From NCBI GenBank assembly GCA_965248255.1, contig CBDFIW010000004.1:868001-932000 (forward strand): a DNA stretch of 64,000 bases, read 5' to 3'. Source of the stretch: JAKZVK01 sp965248255. GTDB taxonomy: Bacteria; Acidobacteriota; Terriglobia; Bryobacterales; UBA6623. Shown piece by piece: positions 34,421 to 45,940 of this stretch. The notes under the pieces were generated by a model. It was not told the origin of the DNA. It did no database searches and saw only the letters and a list, made by a program, of their open reading frames with translations. Numbering within the stretch: position 1 is the first letter of the stretch; each line of letters starts with the position of its first letter. The position numbers and the translations under genes were made by a program.

Positions 34421-35890
34421 TCACGCAGATGGCAGGGACACCAGAATGTCGCTCACTACGTCGCCGTGGACGTCGGTGAGGCGCATGTCGCGGCCGCCGA
34501 AGTGGAAAGTGAGCTTCTTATGGTCGAGGCCCAGCAGATACAGGATGGTCGCGTGAAGATCGTGGACGTGGACCTTGTTCTCGACGGCGTAGTAGCCGAA
34601 CTCGTCGGTTGCGCCGTGGACCGTTCCGCCCTTGACGCCGCCGCCGGCCATCCACATCGTGAAGCCCCAGGGATGGTGGTCGCGCCCGATGCGGTCGTAG
34701 TTGCTCCCCTGTGCGGTGGGGGTGCGGCCGAACTCGCCACCCCACACGAGCAGCGTCTCGTCGAGCAGGCCGCGTGACTTGAGATCCTTGATGAGTGCGG
34801 CCATCGGCTTGTCGGTGGCCTTGCAGTTCTTCGAGAGCCCGTCTTTGATGCGGCCGTGCTGGTCCCAGCGATCCACCCGCTTGCGCTTGGGAGAGAGCAG
34901 CTCGATGAAGCGGACACCACGTTCGACCAGCCGCCGCGCGATCAGGCACTGACGGCCGAACTCCTCCGTGTCGGGCTCGTCGAGGCCGTAGAGGTTGCGG
35001 GTAGCGGTGCTTTCGTTTGAGAAATCGACCAGGTCCGGCACTTCCGTCTGCATGCGGTAGGCCAGCTCGTAGTTGGCGATGGCGGCATCCAGCTCGCTGA
35101 CCGCACCGTAGCGCTCGCGGACACGGCGGTCGAGCTTCTCAAGTAGGCCGAGCTTGGCGCGCTGCAACTCGGGCTTGCTCTCGCGGGGCGCGATGTCGGC
35201 CACCGGATGCTCGCCCTTGCGGAACAGCGTTCCTTGGTAGCTCGCCGGCAGAAAGCCGCTGCCGAAGCAATCGAGCCCGCCGGGCGGGATCATGCCGCTG
35301 TCGAGCACGATGAACCCCGGAAGGTTGCGGCACTGGCTGCCGAGGCCATAGGTCGCCCACGAACCCACGCTGGGCCGCCCCTGCATCGACGAGCCGCTAT
35401 GCATGAAGTAGTTGCCGGCGGTGTGCTCGGAGAAGTCCGCGTGCATCGAGCGGATCACGCACAGGTCGTCGGCGCACGTGCCGAGGTTGGGGAACAAGTC
35501 GCTGACTTCCAGCCCACTTTGGCCGTATTTCTTGAAGTCCCAAAACGAGCCCAGCAGCTTGTTGTGCGACGTGTTGGCCGTCCGCGCCATCTTGAGCGGC
35601 AGCGGCTCGCCGTTCATCTCGCGCAGCTTGGGTTTGGGGTCAAACAGATCGACGTGCGACGGCCCACCGTCCATGTAGAGGAAGATGACGGACTTGGCCT
35701 TGGGCGCGAAGTGCGGCAGACGAGGTTGCAGCGGATCGGCCGACGAGTTTCGACCGGTCTTTGCCGCGGCGTCTTCGGCCAGCATCGCGGCCAGCGCAAG
35801 GCCGCCGAAGCCGCTGGCAGCGCGGAGGAGGATCTCTCGCCGGGTTGAACCCTGTTGCGTCGGGCTAAACTCCCTACCCAACTCGTTCAT
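34421..35890 (-). CDS. DUF1501 exported protein, paralogue 1
   Basis: 489 residues from the ATG at 35890 (a GTG lies immediately before it). A Tat signal (TRREILLRAASGFGGLALAA) is followed by HFAPKAKSVIFLYMDGGPSH, the DUF1501 hallmark related to the alkaline phosphatase/sulfatase fold. It continues PSVGSWATYGLGSQCRNLPG and ends with a probable metal-site region (LVWGGEFGRTPTAQG, GRDHHPWGFTMWMAGGGV). DUF1501 proteins are nearly always encoded with PSCyt/DUF1549/DUF1553 proteins. Here an IS630-like element (36101-37265) and a second DUF1501 gene lie between it and the nearest such gene. The function of the family is unknown. Confidence 0.88.
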   Translation of the reverse strand: MNELGREFSPTQQGSTRREILLRAASGFGGLALAAMLAEDAAAKTGRNSSADPLQPRLPHFAPKAKSVIFLYMDGGPSHVDLFDPKPKLREMNGEPLPLKMARTANTSHNKLLGSFWDFKKYGQSGLEVSDLFPNLGTCADDLCVIRSMHADFSEHTAGNYFMHSGSSMQGRPSVGSWATYGLGSQCRNLPGFIVLDSGMIPPGGLDCFGSGFLPASYQGTLFRKGEHPVADIAPRESKPELQRAKLGLLEKLDRRVRERYGAVSELDAAIANYELAYRMQTEVPDLVDFSNESTATRNLYGLDEPDTEEFGRQCLIARRLVERGVRFIELLSPKRKRVDRWDQHGRIKDGLSKNCKATDKPMAALIKDLKSRGLLDETLLVWGGEFGRTPTAQGSNYDRIGRDHHPWGFTMWMAGGGVKGGTVHGATDEFGYYAVENKVHVHDLHATILYLLGLDHKKLTFHFGGRDMRLTDVHGDVVSDILVSLPSA

Positions 35891-36100
35891 CACTTCGCGT
35901 ATCCCCCCGCCTTCGTCTCAGCCGGCGAGCCGCGTGTGCCGCAAACGGCTCGACACCGCCAAAGCGCTCAGCTGGGACCATCATACACCACGCCGTCATG
36001 ATGCCCAAGTGATCGATCGCTAGTCGGCGCCGTCGGAAGCGGTCCTGCTCGGGAGCCGCCACTTCAGTGGGGAAGAGAGCTTGGAATGTTCCGTAACCTA

Positions 36101-37265
36101 GTGTAGTGCGTCAAGCAGATTGCACCTTATGCAGGGCGGCACGTCCGCGCTTGACTTTCTCGAGGATGTCGGAGGCGGTCGCGGTCCAGATGAAGGGCGT
36201 GGGATGCCCGTTGTGCTGGGCGATGTAGTCGTCAATGGCGGCGACGAGCTCGTCCACGCTGCGAAACACGCCGCGGCGCAGGCGCTTGACGGTGAGATCG
36301 CGAAAGAATCGCTCGACCATGTTCAGCCACGACGCCGAGGTCGGGGTGAAATGAATGTGGAAGCGCGGGTGACGATCGAGCCAACGCTTCACAGCGGCAT
36401 GCTTGTGGGTGGCATAGTTGTCCACGATGAGATGAAGCTGTTTGTCCTTGGGAGTGCGGCGGTCAATTAAGCGCAGGAAGCGCAGCCATTCCTGGTGGCT
36501 GTGTCGGGGCATGCACTCGGCGATCACGCTGCCGTCAAGGCTGTTGAGCGCCGCAAACAGGGTGGTCGTGCCGTTGCGCTTGTAATCGTGGGTCATCGTT
36601 TGGCCGCGTCCCTTTTTGAGCGGCAGGCCGGGCTGGGTGCGATCGAGGGCTTGGATTTGGGACTTCTCATCGAGCGAGAGAACCAGAGCATGCTCAGGCG
36701 GATTGAGATAGAGTCCGACGATGTCGTCGAGTTTCTCGGCGAAACGCGGGTCATTGCTGAGCTTGAGGGTCTTGACGCGGTGGGGCTTGAGGCCATGGGC
36801 GCGCCAAATCCGTCCCACGGTGGAAGCGCTGACGCCGGCCCGCGGCGGCCATGGTGCGGCGGCTCCAGTGGGTGGCGTTGGACGGTTTCTCGCGGGTGGT
36901 CTTGTGGATGATCTGCTGTACTTTCTGCTTCGAGACGGCAGGTTTACGACCGGGCCGTGGGGCGTCTTTTGCAATGCCGGCGATGCTGCTTTCGAGAAAG
37001 CGCGTGCGCCAGCGGGCCACCAACTGCCGCGAGACACCGAGCTGTGCGGCGATCTGCTTATTCTCGAGACCGTCGGCGGCCAGCAGGACAATCCTGGCTC
37101 GCAGGGCGAGACGAACGGCGACTTGGCGGCCGCGCGCGTAGCGGTCCAACTGCTTGCATTGCGCTGTGTTCAAAGTTACTGGTTGTGCTCTTCGCATCCC
37201 ATGCCTCCTGTTAATAGAGACGATGGGAAGCCAATATAAGTTACATTATTTATGGTGCACTACAC
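36101..37265 (-). mobile_element. Third IS630-type element (1165 bp), CTAG target, transposase decayed
   Basis: The inverted ends start GTGTAGTGC on both sides. TA duplications are at 36099-36100 and 37266-37267, and both junctions preserve CTAG. The internal gene is frameshifted, so this copy is probably older than the 1094-bp family. It lies between two DUF1501 genes. Confidence 0.88.
36111..37197 (-). pseudogene. IS630 transposase, frameshifted
   Basis: The N-terminal half (37197 to about 36840, MRRAQPVTLNTAQCKQLDRY) holds a helix-turn-helix (NKQIAAQLGVSRQLVARWR). The C-terminal half (about 36842 to 36111) resumes in another frame at GVSASTVGRIWRAHGLKPHR and holds the DDE core: LSLDEKSQIQAL, LIVDNYATHKHA, SWLNMVERFF. 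At the break the sequence has an extra CGGC-like duplication (GGGCCGGCGTC), a net +1 change, and no slippery run. This looks like loss of function rather than programmed frameshifting. It is related to, but clearly distinct from, the 354-residue transposase at 27206. Confidence 0.85.
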
Positions 37266-37319
37266 TAGTGGCTCGACTGATCGCACGATCGGCATCCGCG
37301 GCGCGTGATCGTCCGGAGC

Positions 37320-38696
37320 CTAGGCGAGTAACTCGTGGAGCACGCGGCCCTCGACGTCAGTGAGGCGGAAATCACGGCCGCTGTAACGGTAGGTCAGCTT
37401 GGCGTGATCGAGCCCCAGCAGGTGCAACACCGTGGCGTGGAGGTCGTGGGGGGTTGTTGGATTGTCGACAGCCTCGTAGCCGAACTCGTCGGTAGCACCG
37501 TACGTAGTGCCGCCCTTGAAACCACCCCCAGCAAGCAAGATACTGTAGCCCGGAGGGTTGTGGTCGCGGCCGCGACCGGTTCTTTGCGAACCACTGTTCT
37601 GAATCATCGGCGTACGGCCAAACTCTGTCCCGAGAATGACGATGGTCTCGTCGAGCAGCCCGCGGGTCTTGAGGTCGGCAATCAGCGCGGCGATCGGCGG
37701 GTCGGCGATGCGGGCGTGCAGCCGGTGGTCCAACATGTCGTCGTGGCTGTCCCAGGGCTGCCTGTCACCGTAATAGACCTGAACGACGCGCACGCCTTGC
37801 TCGACGAGACGTAACGCCATCAGGCAACCTCGCCCGAACTCGCTCTCACCGTACCGGCGGCGGGTGGCCTCGTCCTCTTTGCTGATGTCGAAGATGCCGG
37901 GCAACTCCGTGTGCATGCGGTAGGTGACTTCCATCGACTCGATCGCGGCTTCGAGTTCAGGTTCGTAGCCGATCTGATCGAGAAACGACCCATTGAGCTT
38001 CGACAGCAACTCGAGTTGCCTCTCCTGCTGCGGCCGGCTGACCCATTGGTTCCGAATGTCCTGGACAAACTCCGCCGGGTCGTCCTTTTCGTTGCGGATG
38101 TGAACACCCTGGTGGGAGGTCGGCAGAAACGAAGACGACCACAAACGCACGCCGCCGACCGGATGCCCAGGACACATCACGACGTACCCCGGTAGATCCG
38201 CATTCTCACTGCCCAGCCCGTAAGTAATCCAAGAGCCGAGCGACGGACGCGAGCCGCCCCGCAGAGCATGCCCCGTATTCATCATCAGCATCGAGGGCAG
38301 GTGATTGATGCTTTCCGAATACATCGACCGGACGACGCAGAAGTCATCAATCAACTCCCCAACGCCCGGGAAGATCTCGCTGACCTCGATACCGCTTTGC
38401 CCGTACTTGTGAAACTTGAAGGGCGACGCCATCAACCCACCGGTAGCGCTGTCGGTCTTGATCTTGGGCCCCGGCAAGGGCTTGCCGTCCATCTTGGCGA
38501 GCGCGGGTTTCGGATCGAACGTATCGACGTGCGACAGCCCGCCGTTGAGATACAGAAAGATGACGTTCTTCGCCTTGGCTGGGAAGTGGGGCGCCCGAGG
38601 TGCGAGCGGGCTTCCCTCCTTCGCATGGAGCGCCTGCGCCAAACCGACGGCTCCAAAGCCGGTGCCCATGAGCTTGATGGCTTCGCGGCGGGTCAC
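37320..38696 (-). CDS. DUF1501 exported protein, paralogue 2
   Basis: 458 residues starting at GTG 38696 just after a GAGGAG box. The N-terminus TRREAIKLMGTGFGAVGLAQ is a Tat signal. HFPAKAKNVIFLYLNGGLSH, PSLGSWITYGLGSENADLPG and IVILGTEFGRTPMIQN match the first paralogue, so the two are related but far from identical. It is downstream of a small membrane protein gene and a PSCyt/DUF1549/DUF1553 gene on the same strand, which is the standard pairing. Predicted to be exported folded; substrate and chemistry unknown. Confidence 0.88.
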   Translation of the reverse strand: MTRREAIKLMGTGFGAVGLAQALHAKEGSPLAPRAPHFPAKAKNVIFLYLNGGLSHVDTFDPKPALAKMDGKPLPGPKIKTDSATGGLMASPFKFHKYGQSGIEVSEIFPGVGELIDDFCVVRSMYSESINHLPSMLMMNTGHALRGGSRPSLGSWITYGLGSENADLPGYVVMCPGHPVGGVRLWSSSFLPTSHQGVHIRNEKDDPAEFVQDIRNQWVSRPQQERQLELLSKLNGSFLDQIGYEPELEAAIESMEVTYRMHTELPGIFDISKEDEATRRRYGESEFGRGCLMALRLVEQGVRVVQVYYGDRQPWDSHDDMLDHRLHARIADPPIAALIADLKTRGLLDETIVILGTEFGRTPMIQNSGSQRTGRGRDHNPPGYSILLAGGGFKGGTTYGATDEFGYEAVDNPTTPHDLHATVLHLLGLDHAKLTYRYSGRDFRLTDVEGRVLHELLA

Positions 38697-38773
38697 TGTC
38701 TCCTCGATTCGCTCCTAGTCTATCAAGGGTGTATCAAAGTGAACCCAAACTCGACATCAGTGCTTTGCAGCCC

Positions 38774-39190
38774 TCAAGGCAGGCCGGCGGAGGAGGGCCT
38801 CGTGGCCGGATGCAGAAACATGAGCTTGGTTTCGTTGTTCAACAGAACCGACAAACCATATGCGTCAATGACCGTTCCAATAGGCACGCTCAACAGGTTT
38901 ATGGCCGATAGAACAATCGCCAGGATGCGTGCCCAGGGCTTGTAGTTCAAGAGCCCATAGCCCGCTGCGATCTCGGGAAGGGCCAGGACGCCGATCACAG
39001 CAAGGATCATCGCTTCCGGGGCGCCCACGACCGGTATGTCTATCAGTGCGCCCGAGTCTTGTTGCGCCGTAGTGCCCGCGATTCCGAACGACCCTAACGC
39101 AAAGGACACGAGCAACAGCAACGAGAAACCTGCAAGGATGACGCCAAACACGATATGCATCACACCGAGAATCTTGACGTGGGTTCGCAT
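38774..39190 (-). CDS. Small four-helix membrane protein of unknown function
   Basis: 138 residues, beginning MRTHVKILGVMHIVFGVILA. Four hydrophobic segments are visible: VMHIVFGVILAGFSLLLLVS, a second around AMILAVIGVLALP, a third around GYGLLNYKPWARILAIVLS, and a short fourth. The 'G(L)LNYKPWAR' turn is seen in many small inner-membrane proteins of unknown role. It lies between the PSCyt/DUF1553 gene (28 bases upstream) and the DUF1501 gene (77 bases downstream), so the three may form one operon. I do not assign a function. Confidence 0.65.
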   Translation of the reverse strand: MRTHVKILGVMHIVFGVILAGFSLLLLVSFALGSFGIAGTTAQQDSGALIDIPVVGAPEAMILAVIGVLALPEIAAGYGLLNYKPWARILAIVLSAINLLSVPIGTVIDAYGLSVLLNNETKLMFLHPATRPSSAGLP

Positions 39191-39218
39191 CGGCCTATCT
39201 CGTAGTTGAACCCGCTAC

Positions 39219-41915
<2,697 letters not shown>

Positions 41916-42159
41916 TCACGACCAGTATAGGCCTGTTCGGTCGAGTTCAGCCGGAACGAAGTAGGTTGCTCCGTGCTGTTGAGAAGCGATCGCGGCCTCG
42001 ATGCAACCGCCCTTACGGGCGCGGCTCGGCTGATCAAAGAAGGTCTGCACCACGTTGACCGGCTTTCTGCCGGTTTTGCGAAGAATCTGGCTGCGTAGGT
42101 CTTCAACCTAGCGGGTCGGCATCCCATCGCTTCTGACTTTTGTCCGGTGGCGCGGACCG

Positions 42160-45100
42160 CTATCGGATGAAAATAAACTCCTTCGAGTTGATGAGCACGT
42201 GGGCCAAGTCGGCCCAAGCGTGGTAATCGTCACGGTTGTCTGTCTCGTAGTACGCCATCTGTTCTTGCAAGAAGGTCTCACTTTCCACGAGTTCGTGACT
42301 TTCGGTGGGACGTCCGAACACGCGCACGAACATCGATTCGATCCTCTCGCGCCATGTCCCGCGCGCGGCGATCTCGCGGTCGGCCCACTTCTCGGCCTGG
42401 CGTGCGACGAACTCGTTGTTCATCAACATGAGGGCCTGCGAGGGGACAGTTGACGTCGTACGCCGGCCGATCGTCGAGACCGGGAGCGGGTAGTCAAACG
42501 CCAGGAAGAGCGGGTTGATGAAGTTGCGCTGGACCTTGATGTAAATGCTGCGCCGCCGGGCGCCGTCGAGGGGGCCGCTTTCGGGCTTGCCGCGGCCATC
42601 CTGATACGGGCTGATGTAGGGCGGCACGCTCGGGCCGTAGACCCTGTGGTCGAGGGTTCCGGTCACCACTAGAATCGCGTCGCGGATGGCTTCGGCCTCC
42701 AGCCTGCGAACGGCCTTGTGATGGACCAGAACGTTCTCTTCGTCGACCGATGCCGCTCGCTCGTTCACTTTGCTTGATATCCGATACGTGCTGCTGCGGA
42801 CCATCACCCGGTACAAGTCCTTTAAGGACCAACCTGATTCCATGAAGTGCCACGCCAACGCATCGAGCAACTTGGGATGGGACGGACGGCGGCCCGTCCA
42901 ACCGAAGTTGTCCGGCGTAGCTACGATCCCCCGACCGAAGTGGTGCTTCCAGACACGGTTGACCATGACCCGAGCGGTCAGTGGGTTGTCACGCTTCGCG
43001 ATCGCCTCGGCCAGTTCGGCCCGCCCGCTCCCCTGGCTGAAGACTTGCCGATGGTCGCCGGCCAAGATACGCAAGAATCGCCTCGGCGCGGGCCTGCCAA
43101 GATTCGTGTGACTTCCTCGGATGTGAATCGGCACATCATGAACACGATCATCGGCGGCCACCAATCCGTAGGCCGAATCCGGGATTGCTTCTTCAAGCTC
43201 AGCCCGTTTTGTCCGAAGCTCGTTGAACCGTTCCTTCTGGTCCTCGGTCAAGAGCATCGAGGGGTCCTCAAGCAAGCCGGTGGGGCTTACCGCCGCCGTG
43301 AGGCCTCTGGAGTCTCGATCAGACGGAGTTCGAGAGAGAACATCCTTGAAGAGCTTCTCGTACGCCGACGCCAAGTCCGCGATCGAGCGCATATTCTCAT
43401 CCGCGAGCATGGCGACAACCCGTGCGCTCGGGGCGCCGGCAATCGGCGGAGGTTCTTTGCTATCCGAGAGCACGATCTTGTCTACAACAATGTGGCCGTC
43501 CCGGGAGCGGTCGATAATCTCGATGAACGAAACCTGACTGGGCGTCCGGTTGACGTTGGTCGTCTGCCAGTGGAAGAAGCCCGAGCCGTCCGCGCTCAGC
43601 GAGCGAAAGCGACCGGCGGCGAGAAGCGAAACGTACAACTCGCCATACTTGCGCCGGTCGGTCGGACGCTCGCTGCCGGCCAGGCGCACATGCAGGTAGG
43701 GCTTATTCATCGCGAAGCTCTTCGAGGTAAGCGTGCCGGTCCAATGGTCCGTGCCACTGGCGAAGGAGCTGGCGGTCCCCGTGCCCTGGTGCCCTCCTGC
43801 GGCAAGGTTGGGCGCGACGTAGGTCGAAGGACCGTTGCCGAAAGCCCCTCCGCCCGCTGACCAGCCGCTGTAGTCGGGACCCTCGAAATCCTCGAAGACC
43901 AAGTCACCACGCTCTTCGTGAAACGGGTGCTTTCGATCCGCTTTCTCGGCCCACGCGCGAAGCTCTTCCTTGAGAGCGGCTAGCCGGTCAGCGAACGTCG
44001 AGGGCTCGCCCGGTGAACCCGGCTTAACGAGCTTCGCCAGAGGATAGAAGACGTTGTCCGGCTCCTCGCCCGCGCGTTGAAGGACCTGCAGCCATCGCTT
44101 GAGAGTTTGCGCGCTCAGACCATAAGCGGCGATCTGCTTGTCACCGGGGGCTTCCTCGCCGCTTTGCTTCGATAGCAAGTCAGCCGCCGCCAGCAGGTAG
44201 GGCTTGATCTCGTGCACTCTTTCGAGCCGCGCTTGCCGCATCAACGAGGTGATCTGGCCGTTGACCTCAACCAACTCTTCGTCGATCTGCTTCATCCGGC
44301 GCGTGCGCGACGGAGCGTCGAGGTAAGCCTGGATGACCTGCGAGCTGTGCATGACACCGGCAAGCGAGTAGTAGTCTTCGGTTGGGATGGGGTCGAACTT
44401 GTGGTCGTGGCAGCGCGCGCAGCCAATCGTTAGGCCAAGGAACGTCTTTCCCAGAACGTCGAGTTGATTGTCAACGCGATCAGCCCGGACTTGCGCCACA
44501 TCGTCGGCGGCATTGCGTTCCTCTCCGAGGCCAAAGAAGCCGGTCGCCAGCGGGCTGTCCCAATGCGTGCCGTCCGGAGTGAGGCGCTGCTGAGGCAACA
44601 GGTCGCCGGCGATGTGTTCTTTGACGAAGCGGTCGTAGGGCAGGTCTTGATTGAAGGCGCGAATGACGTAGTCGCGATAGCGCCAGGCGTCGGCCTTGTC
44701 CGGATCGAACTCGTGCCCGCTGGTTTCGCCGTACCGGACCAGGTCGAGCCAGTGGCGCGCCCAGCGCTCACCGTAGTGCGGTGACGCGAGCAGGCGCTCG
44801 ACAACTTTGTCGTAGGCGGCGGAGGATTTGTCCCGAAGGAACCTCTCGATCTCGTCAGGTGCGGGCGGTAGGCCGATCAAGTCAAAGCTAAGCCGCCGTA
44901 GGAGTGTACGCTTGTCCGCAGGCGTCGCGGGTTGGAGACCCTTCTCTTCGAGCTTCGAGAGGATGAAGTCATCAATGAAGGTCCTCGGCCAGTCCCTTTG
45001 CCGGACTGCCGGTCCAAGTCGGTTCACGACCGGCTGAAAGGCCCAAAACTTGCGCGCCTCTTCGAAGTCGATACTTCTGTTCGCGGAAGCCGGCTGCCGG

Positions 45101-45492
45101 TGGTCCGTGCGGGGGTCGGGGGCGCCGAGTGCGATCCAACGGCGCAAGTCAGCGATTTGCTGATCGTTCAACTTGCCGGTGGGGGGCATCTTGAGATCGG
45201 GATTCTCGTAGGAGACCGCCCCAATCAATAGGCTGCTTTCTGGCGAGCCCGGAACCACAGCCTTCCCTCGGCTCCCGCCTTTCAGTACACCGGCTTTGGT
45301 GTCCAGGACCAGGCCGGACGTTGCCAGGGTCTTCGAGCTGTGGCAGGCGTAGCAGTTCTCGGCCAGGACGGGGCGGATGCTTTTTTCGAAGAACTCGAAG
45401 CTGTCGCTGTCCTGTTGGGCCGAGGATGACGTCAACAGCGACGTCCCGACCGCAAAGAGAGTGAGCCAGTGAATTGAACGGGAGAAGTTCAC
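42160..45492 (-). CDS. Exported PSCyt1/DUF1549/DUF1553 protein, paralogue 2, with inserted jelly-roll-like domain
   Basis: I start at GTG 45492, which opens onto an export signal (NFSRSIHWLTLFAVGTSLLT); 1110 residues. The frame is open further upstream only because it runs into an old sialidase tail. PSCyt1 (CYACHSSKTLATSGLVLDTK), DUF1549 (HYGERWARHWLDLVRYGETS, CARCHDHKFDP) and DUF1553 (NPLTARVMVNRVWKHHFGRG) occur in the usual order. Between DUF1549 and DUF1553 lies an extra block of about 170 residues (DLVFEDFEGPDYSGWSAGGG, to IVVDKIVLSD) that resembles a carbohydrate-binding jelly roll and is absent from paralogue 1. It could be the partner of DUF1501 paralogue 1, from which other genes now separate it. 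Confidence 0.85.
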   Translation of the reverse strand: MNFSRSIHWLTLFAVGTSLLTSSSAQQDSDSFEFFEKSIRPVLAENCYACHSSKTLATSGLVLDTKAGVLKGGSRGKAVVPGSPESSLLIGAVSYENPDLKMPPTGKLNDQQIADLRRWIALGAPDPRTDHRQPASANRSIDFEEARKFWAFQPVVNRLGPAVRQRDWPRTFIDDFILSKLEEKGLQPATPADKRTLLRRLSFDLIGLPPAPDEIERFLRDKSSAAYDKVVERLLASPHYGERWARHWLDLVRYGETSGHEFDPDKADAWRYRDYVIRAFNQDLPYDRFVKEHIAGDLLPQQRLTPDGTHWDSPLATGFFGLGEERNAADDVAQVRADRVDNQLDVLGKTFLGLTIGCARCHDHKFDPIPTEDYYSLAGVMHSSQVIQAYLDAPSRTRRMKQIDEELVEVNGQITSLMRQARLERVHEIKPYLLAAADLLSKQSGEEAPGDKQIAAYGLSAQTLKRWLQVLQRAGEEPDNVFYPLAKLVKPGSPGEPSTFADRLAALKEELRAWAEKADRKHPFHEERGDLVFEDFEGPDYSGWSAGGGAFGNGPSTYVAPNLAAGGHQGTGTASSFASGTDHWTGTLTSKSFAMNKPYLHVRLAGSERPTDRRKYGELYVSLLAAGRFRSLSADGSGFFHWQTTNVNRTPSQVSFIEIIDRSRDGHIVVDKIVLSDSKEPPPIAGAPSARVVAMLADENMRSIADLASAYEKLFKDVLSRTPSDRDSRGLTAAVSPTGLLEDPSMLLTEDQKERFNELRTKRAELEEAIPDSAYGLVAADDRVHDVPIHIRGSHTNLGRPAPRRFLRILAGDHRQVFSQGSGRAELAEAIAKRDNPLTARVMVNRVWKHHFGRGIVATPDNFGWTGRRPSHPKLLDALAWHFMESGWSLKDLYRVMVRSSTYRISSKVNERAASVDEENVLVHHKAVRRLEAEAIRDAILVVTGTLDHRVYGPSVPPYISPYQDGRGKPESGPLDGARRRSIYIKVQRNFINPLFLAFDYPLPVSTIGRRTTSTVPSQALMLMNNEFVARQAEKWADREIAARGTWRERIESMFVRVFGRPTESHELVESETFLQEQMAYYETDNRDDYHAWADLAHVLINSKEFIFIR

Positions 45493-45609
45493 AGCAAACC
45501 AGAGTATCGGTGGCCGCAAGTAACCGAAGCGTCTCTGCCTAGGATTATCAACGACTGTGCCCGGGCTTTCAAGAGGGCTTGGCGGGAAGCACCTGTGGTT
45601 GCCGTGACT

Positions 45610-45846
45610 CGGGCGCGCTACACGGCCGGCTAAAAGGTACATATCCTTCTCCGGAATCGCCACCAGCTTGACCCTGCGGTCGGCGCGCAGCACGCCGGAG
45701 CGATAAGCGATCAATACCTTGGCCTGCACAAAGGCGAGGGTCGGATAATGAATGCGGTTGTAGTCGTCGGGGAATTCTCCCGGCTCGATCCTGGGACGAA
45801 CGCGGCGGACCGGCGGGGTCCCGACTCGCGCCAGGGATCCATTCCC
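45610..45846 (-). pseudogene. C-terminal remnant of a sialidase-like propeller protein
   Basis: Upstream of the PSCyt gene the minus strand encodes RPRIEPGEFPDDYNRIHYPT, then LAFVQAKVLIAYRSG and RRVKLVAIPEKDMYL. The pattern H-Y-P-T-L followed by K-V-L-I-A-Y and a closing strand with I-P is the last blade of BNR/sialidase-type proteins. Nothing recognisable remains upstream, and the frame runs without a stop into the PSCyt frame. It is an old gene end, not the N-terminus of the PSCyt protein. The rest of the 45493-45940 interval shows no gene. Confidence 0.5.
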
Positions 45847-45940
45847 TCACTGCAGCGCTGCGGTCGTGCGCTCCGAACCCAGAATCGCGGTCCACTCATT
45901 GAAACGGACTTTCGCCCGCTGGGCATTGGACCGCGATTCG

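Noticed and set aside
36840..36842. Programmed frameshift in the IS630 at 36101
   Set aside because: The break has a small GC duplication and no slippery run, unlike the A8 site of the 1094-bp element, so decay is more likely.
42160..45729. 1189-residue PSCyt protein starting at 45729
   Set aside because: The first 79 residues read as a sialidase tail and the export signal appears only after GTG 45492, so the shorter start is preferred.
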